A stretch of 49,134 bases of DNA from Brevundimonas sp. ASV9 (GTDB taxonomy: Bacteria > Pseudomonadota > Alphaproteobacteria > Caulobacterales > Caulobacteraceae), in the NCBI RefSeq assembly GCF_016429195.1, contig NZ_JAELUF010000016.1, forward strand, positions 1 through 49,134, in the 5' to 3' direction. Both the position numbers and the translations under genes were made by a program. Each line of letters begins with the position of its first letter. Positions within the stretch are counted from its first letter, which is position 1. The notes beneath the pieces were generated by a model. The model was not told the DNA's origin and ran no database searches. It saw nothing but the letters and a program-made list of their open reading frames with translations. Positions 42,356 through 49,134 of this stretch are shown in pieces.

Positions 42356-42464
42356 GAATCCCTTGAAAGGCGTGTGGTCCTAACCCTTCGCCCACCGGCG
42401 TTAACCGATGATTACCCATAACCGGCGAGGTTGCCCGATATCCCTCGTCGAGGCCGACCGATTC
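42356..42464. promoter_or_regulatory. hfsA-hfsD divergent promoter with CtrA-like and GANTC sites
   Basis: TTAA-N7-TTAC at 42401-42415 is one base from the CtrA consensus TTAA-N7-TTAA. GAATC at 42356-42360 and GATTC at 42460-42464 are GANTC sites for the cell-cycle methyltransferase CcrM. All three lie within the 121 bp between the two divergent starts. In Caulobacterales CtrA and CcrM set gene timing in the cell cycle; regulation here is inference. Confidence 0.45.
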
Positions 42465-42466
42465 CC

Positions 42467-43216
42467 ATGCTGACCGATCGCCGCCTGTTTCTGCTGACCC
42501 TGGGTTCAGCCTCCATCGCCGCCTCGCTGGCGGCCTGCGGCGGGGGCGGCGGCGTTCGCGATCTGCGGCGCGTCGACCGGTCCCCCTACGACGACCTCGC
42601 CGGCCTGGCTTTCGCGCCCTGGACGGATCAGGAGCCGGAATATTTGCTGTATCCTGGCGACGAGATCGAGGTGGCGACGCCGACGGCTTCGGAACTGACC
42701 CGAACACTCAAGGTGGGTCCTGACGGCCGTATCGCCCTGCCCTTGATCGGATCGGTCATGGCGGCGGATCGCACCCTGCCCCAGCTTCAGCAGGTCATCT
42801 CGACGGCCTATGCGACGCAGTTGGTGCGCCCTGTTGTCGAGGTCACTCTGCGCCAGGCCGGACCGATCCGCGTCTGGGTCGACGGCGAGGTGCGCAACCC
42901 GGGCGTCTTCGAAATGATCGGCGATCTGGACGCCTATCAGGCGGTGATCCAGGCCGGTGGTTTCGCCCCGACGTCGCGTCAGGACAGCGTGGCCCTGATC
43001 CGTCGCGGGCCCGGCGGTTCGCGCATGATGCGGGTGGTGGACCTGCGTCCGCGTCGCGGCGAGGTCGTGCCCTTGCGGCGTGGCGACATCGTCTTCGTGC
43101 CGCGTTCGACGCTGGGCGAACTGGCGGCCTTCTTCACCCAGGTGCGCGCAGCCCTGCCCATCGGCTTCAGCTATTCGATCAACGGATCGAACGGCAACGG
43201 CTACGCCCAGTTCTGA
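42467..43216 (+). CDS. hfsD: Outer-membrane polysaccharide export lipoprotein HfsD (Wza type)
   Basis: Protein of 249 residues with a signal peptide and lipobox ending at Cys24 (SLAACGGGGG), so probably lipid-anchored. The polysaccharide-export domain starts at YPGDEIEVATP with GPDGRIALPLIGSV; a SLBB-type domain follows (VWVDGEVRNPGVFEMI, YQAVIQAGGF). The ATG at 42467 fits the signal peptide. It forms the outer-membrane exit channel for the polymer. It stands alone on the plus strand, unlike the hfsD-hfsA-hfsB order of Caulobacter crescentus. Confidence 0.9.
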   Translation: MLTDRRLFLLTLGSASIAASLAACGGGGGVRDLRRVDRSPYDDLAGLAFAPWTDQEPEYLLYPGDEIEVATPTASELTRTLKVGPDGRIALPLIGSVMAADRTLPQLQQVISTAYATQLVRPVVEVTLRQAGPIRVWVDGEVRNPGVFEMIGDLDAYQAVIQAGGFAPTSRQDSVALIRRGPGGSRMMRVVDLRPRRGEVVPLRRGDIVFVPRSTLGELAAFFTQVRAALPIGFSYSINGSNGNGYAQF

Positions 43217-43225
43217 GCCAGCCGC

Positions 43226-43531
43226 TTAGGCGACCAGCTGAACCACGCCCTGATCGATGTAGCGCCGCGCGGCCTTCTGGGCTTCGGCGATCTCATCGCG
43301 TTCCATCTCCAGGCTCATCTCGCGGCGATAGACGCGCGCTTCGATCGAACCCTTCATGGCCGCCAGGTTGAAGATCATGTGGGCCGACACCCGGTCCATC
43401 GGGCAACCGCCCGATCCGGCCGAATACATCATGCCCAGTTTGAACAGGTCGTCGCCGGACATGTCCGCGGTCGGCAGGGGCAGACCGTCGTCGTTGGCCT
43501 GCAGGTCGTGCGCCATTTCTTGCGCGTTCAT
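43226..43531 (-). CDS. Sel1-like repeat protein
   Basis: Small protein of 101 residues. The segment DLFKLGMMYSAGSGGCPMDRVSAHMIFNLAAMKGS matches one Sel1-like helical repeat (alpha/alpha hairpin used in protein binding), followed by a charged helix. There is no signal peptide, so it is cytoplasmic. A GAGGAG lies about eight bases before the ATG at 43531. It is convergent with hfsD, ten bases away. The role is unknown. Confidence 0.72.
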   Translation of the reverse strand: MNAQEMAHDLQANDDGLPLPTADMSGDDLFKLGMMYSAGSGGCPMDRVSAHMIFNLAAMKGSIEARVYRREMSLEMERDEIAEAQKAARRYIDQGVVQLVA

Positions 43532-43534
43532 CAC

Positions 43535-43847
43535 CGTATCTCCTCAACGGGCGCCCTTCTGGGCCCGCCTCTGAGACGCCATCAAATACCGGTGGTTTGA
43601 AGTTAAAGTTAACGGCGCAAGGCTCCGCACGGACTTTTCAGTAAAGCAGAAATGAATACTTTTAACAGGATTCAGACCTCGGAAATCTCTGATAAATCAT
43701 TCGTTCACGCCTCGCCGGCGCGGCCCACGAGCGCTCCGCAAACCTGACGCGATCGTTCAGCGGGCATTCAGGCGCGAAATCCGACCTTGCTTATCATTAA
43801 CGGGTCGGATCGGCACATCCGTCGGCGGCCCAGAATGGAGCACGAAG
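43535..43847. other. Non-coding gap before the first RcnB-type gene
   Basis: About 310 bases without a supported gene. It holds the Sel1-gene promoter on one side and an AT-richer stretch near 43600-43710, with a tandem AGTTAA-AGTTAA at 43601-43612 and a GANTC (43669-43673). It probably contains the promoter of the RcnB-type gene. I see no RNA gene. Confidence 0.4.
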
Positions 43848-44432
43848 ATGAACCGCCTCACCAAGGCCGCCGTCGTCGCCCTCGCCCTGTCGACCACGGC
43901 CGTGCCGATGCTCGTTCAGGCCCAGGACCGAGACCGCCGCGAGTATCGTCAGGACCGCCGTGACGACCGCCGCGACTTCCGCCAGGAACGCCGGGAAGAT
44001 CGCCGCGACTGGCGTGACGGTCGCTACGACAGCCGTCAGGACTATCGCCGTGACCGCCGCGACGACCGCCGCGACTACTGGGCGGAACGCCGGGACGACC
44101 GGCGCGATTGGCGCAATGACCGCTGGGACCGCAACAACAGCAACTGGTGGCGCGGCCGCTCTGACTTCCGTGGCTACAATGGTCCGCGCGCAGGCTACTG
44201 GTACGCGCCCAGCTATGGCTACTATCGGGTCGAGCCGCGCTACAGCAACTATCGCTGGCGCACCGGCGGTTATCTGCCCTACCAATATCGCAACTACTAT
44301 GTCCGCGACCCCTATGTTTACGGTCTTCGCGAAGCGCCGCGCGGTTATCGCTACGTCCACGCCGGCAACGACATCCTGTTGATCGCCGTGGCCAGCGGCC
44401 TGATCGCCAGCGTCCTGTCGGGCGTCTATTAA
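43848..44432 (+). CDS. RcnB-family exported protein
   Basis: Protein of 194 residues with a signal peptide (cleavage near LVQAQD, residue 25-26). A strongly charged Arg/Asp region of RRDDRRD-type repeats spans about 27-100. The C-terminal RcnB domain (PF11776) has WRTGGYLPYQYRNYYVRDPY and PRGYRYVHAGNDILLIAVASGLIASVL. In E. coli RcnB is a periplasmic protein linked to nickel/cobalt homeostasis; here metal binding is not demonstrated. A GGAG lies upstream of the ATG. It ends in its own terminator. Confidence 0.88.
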   Translation: MNRLTKAAVVALALSTTAVPMLVQAQDRDRREYRQDRRDDRRDFRQERREDRRDWRDGRYDSRQDYRRDRRDDRRDYWAERRDDRRDWRNDRWDRNNSNWWRGRSDFRGYNGPRAGYWYAPSYGYYRVEPRYSNYRWRTGGYLPYQYRNYYVRDPYVYGLREAPRGYRYVHAGNDILLIAVASGLIASVLSGVY

Positions 44433-44455
44433 GCCCCGTCGAAGTCGGACGATCG

Positions 44456-44488
44456 AACCCCGCAGGTCTTGCCTGCGGGGTTTTGCTT
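44456..44488 (+). terminator. Terminator of first RcnB-type gene
   Basis: Perfect 11-bp stem AACCCCGCAGG (44456-44466) with its complement at 44472-44482, loop TCTTG, then a T-rich tail. Confidence 0.88.
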
Positions 44489-44594
44489 TTTCGGACAGCC
44501 CCTTGATTGCGAACAATGTTCAGCCTGGGTTCATCGCCACGGATCGATGATCGCCTCAAGCCGCCGGAGACCCGGCGTGCAGGAACCAAAGACC

Positions 44595-45659
44595 ATGAAA
44601 CGCCTCCTGATGGCTTTCACCGCCATCGCCGCCGTCGCCGGCCCGCTTGCAGCTCCGATACAAGCCCTCGCCCAGGAACAGGATCAGGCTCAGCAGGAAC
44701 GTCCGCAGCGCGAAGGGCGCGCCCGCGGCATGAACCGGCCCGAGCGCCCGCAGATGGGTCGTGAGGACGGACCGCGCGAGCCTCGCTCAGAACGTCCCAG
44801 CCGACCCGCAAACGATACGCCCCGTGCCGAGCGCCCGTCGGGTGGCGAACGTCCCAATGCTGGCGGCCAACGTCCGGATCGTCCCGAAGGCGGATGGTCT
44901 CGGCCTGACCGCCCCAACACGGCCGGCCAGCGTCCCGACCGACCGGAAGGCGGCTGGAACCGCCCTGATCGCCCGAACACCGGCAGCCAGCGTCCGGATC
45001 GTCCCGAAGGCGGCTGGAACCGGCCCGATCGTCCGAACACCGGCGGCCAGCGTCCCGATCGCCCGAACACCGGCGGCCAGCGTCCAGACCGGCCCGAAGG
45101 CGGTTGGAACCGGCCTGATCGCCCGAACACCGGCGGCCAGCGTCCCGACCGCCCCGAAGGCGACTGGAACCGACCCGATCGGCCCGACCGCCCAAATGCT
45201 GGCGGTCAACGCCCCGACCGTCCTGGAAACGGCTGGAACCGTCCCGACCGTCCAGGCTCGGGCTGGAACAATGGTCGTGACCGCGACCGTCAGCACCGCG
45301 AGTTCCGCCAGCGCTTCAACGGCGATCAATGGCGGCGGGATTTCTATCGCAACCACCGCTCGGACTGGTGGCGCAATGATCGGCGCTTCAGGGGTTACAA
45401 CGGCGTGCGCGTCGGCTTCTACTTCGCGCCGGGTTGGGGCTACTACAGCGTGCCGCGCTCCTACTGGGGTCGGTCGTGGTCGGTCGGCCAGTATCTGCCG
45501 GATGCCTTCTGGCGCTATCAGCTGAACGACTGGCGCACCTACGGCCTGGGCTATCCGCCCGAGGGCACGCGCTGGGTCTCGGTCGACAACACTCTGTATC
45601 TGATCGACGAATACGACGGCTATATTATCGACGTCATCCGCGACGCCTGGCGCTGGTAA
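44595..45659 (+). CDS. RcnB-family exported protein with Pro/Arg/Asp repeat domain
   Basis: Protein of 354 residues. A signal peptide ends near residue 27 (LAQEQ). A low-complexity region (about 28-225) repeats RPDRPEGGWNRPDRPNTGGQ units of 20 residues. The C-terminal RcnB domain (about 240-354) has NDRRFRGYNGVRVGFYFAPG, SVGQYLPDAFWRYQLNDW and WVSVDNTLYLIDEYDGYIID. The repeat is built of tandem 60-bp DNA units and is the likely site of length variation. The ATG at 44595 gives the signal peptide; earlier codons do not. It probably lies in the periplasm. It follows the first RcnB-type gene, which has a similar domain but a different repeat. Confidence 0.87.
   Translation: MKRLLMAFTAIAAVAGPLAAPIQALAQEQDQAQQERPQREGRARGMNRPERPQMGREDGPREPRSERPSRPANDTPRAERPSGGERPNAGGQRPDRPEGGWSRPDRPNTAGQRPDRPEGGWNRPDRPNTGSQRPDRPEGGWNRPDRPNTGGQRPDRPNTGGQRPDRPEGGWNRPDRPNTGGQRPDRPEGDWNRPDRPDRPNAGGQRPDRPGNGWNRPDRPGSGWNNGRDRDRQHREFRQRFNGDQWRRDFYRNHRSDWWRNDRRFRGYNGVRVGFYFAPGWGYYSVPRSYWGRSWSVGQYLPDAFWRYQLNDWRTYGLGYPPEGTRWVSVDNTLYLIDEYDGYIIDVIRDAWRW
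44868..45206 (+). repeat. In-frame 60-bp tandem repeat (minisatellite)
   Basis: Units start at 44868, 44928, 44988, 45048 (a 30-bp half unit), 45078 and 45138 (69 bp). Each begins with CAR-CGY-CC and encodes QRPDRPEGGWNRPDRPNTGG with small changes. The array keeps frame throughout and decays after 45206. Confidence 0.9.
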
Positions 45660-45682
45660 CAGCCTGACGATTTTGCACTTCC

Positions 45683-45713
45683 GCCCGACGGCCCCGCGCC
45701 GTCGGGCTTTTTT
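45683..45713 (+). terminator. Terminator of second RcnB-type gene
   Basis: Perfect 10-bp stem GCCCGACGGC (45683-45692) with its complement at 45698-45707, loop CCCGC, followed by TTTTTT. Bases 45714-45949 beyond it hold no gene I can support. Confidence 0.92.
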
Positions 45714-45949
45714 ATTGCCCCGCTTCGCTGAAGGATTACGAACCGTGACCCTCGCGTGACCTTGTTCTGGTGCGACATCTTGTCAGGCGTCACTGGATCG
45801 CCAGGTATTCGAAGCCCTGAGCCGCGCACAGACGCCGCTCAGCCGAGATCAGCTTCAGCAATCAGCGCTTGAAACGACTTGAAACCCGCCGGACGAAAAT
45901 CGGCCGCGATGCGCTCCGACGCTGGTGTTCGTCGCCATTCACGATGACG

Positions 45950-45967
45950 TCCGGAAGTGCTTCCGGA
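45950..45967. repeat. 18-bp dyad upstream of the Pro-rich peptide gene
   Basis: TCCGGAAG at 45950-45957 and CTTCCGGA at 45960-45967 form a perfect 8-bp inverted repeat around TG, ending 28 bases before the ATG. It could be an operator or a leader hairpin. Confidence 0.45.
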
Positions 45968-45995
45968 TGGCGTTTCAACCGAAGGACATGTCCCG

Positions 45996-46217
45996 ATGAA
46001 GATCGCACTGACCGCCCTGGCCGCCTCGATGCTGCTGGCCGGCGCCGCAACCGCCCAGCAAGCGCCCATCGCGCCGCCTCCTGTCGCTGAGTCCGCTCCT
46101 CCTCCGCCGCCTGCCCCGCCCGCTCCGCCAGCGCCGACCGACCCGGACGCCCCCGTCCCGCCTGCGCCTCCGGCTCCCCCTGCACCGCCGGCGCCGCCCG
46201 TCTCGCCGTCGGCTTGA
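45996..46217 (+). CDS. Small exported Pro-rich protein
   Basis: Peptide of 73 residues. Residues 1-20 form a signal peptide (ALTALAASMLLAGAATAQQ). The mature part is almost wholly Pro, Ala and Ser with PPAPPAPPAP runs. AAGGACAT lies about ten bases before the ATG. No enzyme motif is present; such peptides may be structural or surface-associated. It has a strong terminator 14 bases downstream, which supports a real gene. It lies after two RcnB-type exported proteins. Confidence 0.65.
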   Translation: MKIALTALAASMLLAGAATAQQAPIAPPPVAESAPPPPPAPPAPPAPTDPDAPVPPAPPAPPAPPAPPVSPSA

Positions 46218-46230
46218 GCCTTAACGTTGA

Positions 46231-46266
46231 AAAGGCCCTGCGGAGCGATCCGCAGGGCCTTTGCTT
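46231..46266. terminator. Bidirectional terminator (Pro-rich gene / gatB)
   Basis: Perfect 14-bp stem AAAGGCCCTGCGGA (46231-46244) and complement at 46249-46262 with a GCGA (GNRA) loop, with T-rich ends for both strands. Confidence 0.92.
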
Positions 46267-46284
46267 TTCGTCCGACGCCTCGCC

Positions 46285-47778
<1,494 letters not shown>

Positions 47779-47780
47779 GC

Positions 47781-49134
47781 TCACCACCACTTGCCCGGCT
47801 TGGCCGTGAAGCCCGCCGCCCGTTCCAGCGCGGCGCCGACCTGGAAGACCGTCGCCTCGTCCAGCGCCTTGCCGATGACCTGCAGACCCAGCGGCAGACC
47901 GCCGGCGTCCACGCCCGCCGGCACCGAAATGCCCGGCAGGCCGGCCAGATTGGTCGTCACCGTGAAGACGTCGTTCAGATACATGGTCAGCGGGTCGATC
48001 TGCTTGTCGCCCAGCGCGAACGCAGCCGACGGCGTCGACGGCGTCAGGATGGCGTCCACCTGGCCCCAGACATTGTCGAAGTCCTCGGCGATGCGGCGAC
48101 GCACCTTCAGCGCCTTGACGTAGTAGGCGTCATAGAAGCCGGCCGACAGCACATAGGCGCCGATGGTCAGGCGACGCTGGACCTCCTTGCCGAAGCCCTC
48201 GGCGCGCGAGGTGGCATACAGGTCGTCCAGCGACTTGAAGTCCTCCGCCCGATGCCCGAACCGCATGCCGTCGTACCGGGCCAGGTTCGACGACGCCTCG
48301 GCCGGAGCCACGATATAGTAGGTCGGCAGGGCGTATTTGGTGTGCGGCAGACTGATCTCGACGATCTCGCAGCCGGCATCCTTCAGCCATGCCACGCCCT
48401 GATCCCACAGGGCCTGAATCTCGGCCGGCATGCCGTCCACGACATATTCGCGGGGCACGCCGATGCGCAGGCCCTTGACCGACTTGCCAATCGACTGGGT
48501 CCAGTCCGGCGTGGCGATGTCCAGGCTGGTCGAATCCTTCGCGTCGAACGAGCACATGGATTGCAGCAGCAGGGCCGCGTCCTCGACCGTCTTGGTGATC
48601 GGCCCGGCCTGATCCAGCGATGAGGCGAAGGCCACCATGCCGAAGCGGCTGGCGCGGCCATAGGTGGGCTTGATCCCGACCGTGCCGGTGAAGGCGGCAG
48701 GCTGGCGGATCGAGCCGCCGGTGTCCGACGCCGTCGCGGCCAGGCACAGGTCGGCCGCTACGGCCGAGGCCGAACCGCCCGACGAACCGCCCGGCGTCAG
48801 ATCGGCGTTGGAGCCGGTCGATTTCCACGGGTTCTTGACCGGTCCAAAGGCCGAGGTCTCGTTGGACGAGCCCATGGCGAACTCGTCCATGTTCAGCTTG
48901 CCCAGCATGACCGCCCCGTCGCGCCACAGATTGGCGGTGACGGTCGATTCATAGGGCGGCACGAAGCCGCGCAGCATGTTGGAGCCGGCCGTCGTCTGCA
49001 CGCCCTCGGTGCAGAACAGGTCCTTGATCCCCAGCGGCGCGCCTTCCAGCGCCCCGCCCTGGCCGGAGGCGATGCGGGCGTCGGACGCGCGGGCCATGTC
49101 CATGGCCTTGTCCGCCGTCACCTCGACATAGGCG
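47781..49134 (-). CDS. gatA: Asp/Glu-tRNA amidotransferase subunit A (5' end missing)
   Basis: The amidase subunit of GatCAB; the frame remains open to the window end, so the N-terminus and any upstream gatC lie outside. About 450 residues are visible. The Ser-cis-Ser-Lys triad is present: Lys in [10 protein letters not shown], the cis-Ser in [12 protein letters not shown] and the nucleophile Ser in [11 protein letters not shown]. It frees ammonia from glutamine for the amidation carried out with GatB. It is followed by gatB after two bases. Confidence 0.97.
   Translation of the reverse strand, partial: AYVEVTADKAMDMARASDARIASGQGGALEGAPLGIKDLFCTEGVQTTAGSNMLRGFVPPYESTVTANLWRDGAVMLGKLNMDEFAMGSSNETSAFGPVKNPWKSTGSNADLTPGGSSGGSASAVAADLCLAATASDTGGSIRQPAAFTGTVGIKPTYGRASRFGMVAFASSLDQAGPITKTVEDAALLLQSMCSFDAKDSTSLDIATPDWTQSIGKSVKGLRIGVPREYVVDGMPAEIQALWDQGVAWLKDAGCEIVEISLPHTKYALPTYYIVAPAEASSNLARYDGMRFGHRAEDFKSLDDLYATSRAEGFGKEVQRRLTIGAYVLSAGFYDAYYVKALKVRRRIAEDFDNVWGQVDAILTPSTPSAAFALGDKQIDPLTMYLNDVFTVTTNLAGLPGISVPAGVDAGGLPLGLQVIGKALDEATVFQVGAALERAAGFTAKPGKWW

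Noticed and set aside
44617..45195. Repetitive ORFs on the other strand and frames of the RPD repeat
   Set aside because: They arise because a 60-bp in-frame repeat keeps all frames open; only the plus-strand frame has a signal peptide and a known domain.
44868..45206. CRISPR-like array
   Set aside because: The repeats are contiguous without unique spacers, in frame and coding; no cas genes are nearby.

Overview
The window reads as a chromosomal segment of a high-GC alphaproteobacterium of the Caulobacteraceae, most like Brevundimonas. Pointers are a holdfast-type (hfs) polysaccharide locus, a RegB/RegA redox pair, a bactofilin, a CobS cobaltochelatase subunit, a prfB with a programmed frameshift, GANTC sites plus a CtrA-like box in one promoter, and uniformly GC-rich codon use. 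No phage, plasmid or CRISPR machinery is visible. The genus call is inference from gene content, not from a search.

Layout. 1-8.1 kb: end of an outer-membrane barrel gene, a YdeI-like protein, the ahpC-ahpF peroxide reductase pair, a NamZ/DOMON-like pair, two doubtful small membrane ORFs, tyrS, a GIY-YIG gene bracketed by inverted palindromic repeats, and a Bcp-type peroxiredoxin. 8.2-15 kb: bactofilin, prfB (frameshifted, so its ORF is split), a class A penicillin-binding protein, ohr, cobS, a holin-like membrane protein and a HIT protein. 15-22 kb: one long minus-strand unit, cyoA-cyoB-cyoC-cyoD-surf1-regB-regA, with overlaps or very short gaps at most junctions. It encodes a quinol oxidase, an assembly factor and a redox two-component system.

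22-32.9 kb: an MHS-type MFS transporter, then a nutrient cluster. dctA, a large TonB-dependent receptor and a secreted alpha/beta hydrolase run on the minus strand, divergent from dctB-dctD. Together they could import a substrate across the outer membrane, hydrolyse it in the periplasm and take up the released C4-dicarboxylate under DctBD control. A tRNA-Ser(GCU) gene follows 4 bp after dctD in convergent orientation.

33-43.2 kb: a holdfast-like exopolysaccharide locus (hfsE, hfsF and two GT2 glycosyltransferases in one tight operon; hfsA-hfsB on the other strand, divergent from hfsD), interrupted by a DUF1543 gene and an FAD/NAD(P)-binding gene. The polymerase and deacetylase expected for holdfast synthesis are not in view. 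43.2-46.3 kb: a Sel1-like protein and three small exported proteins (two RcnB-type, one Pro-rich), each exported-protein gene ending in a strong terminator. The second RcnB-type gene carries an in-frame 60-bp minisatellite. 46.3 kb to the end: gatB and the 3' part of gatA.

Most useful points for a second look: the dct-receptor-hydrolase cluster, the Ala-for-Thr change in the DctD GAFTGA loop, the repeat-bracketed GIY-YIG gene, a palindrome abutting the prfB frameshift signal, SURF1 replacing CyoE in the quinol-oxidase operon, and the rearranged hfs locus with a Walker-A-degenerate HfsB. Many long antisense ORFs exist only because of the high GC content and were left out.
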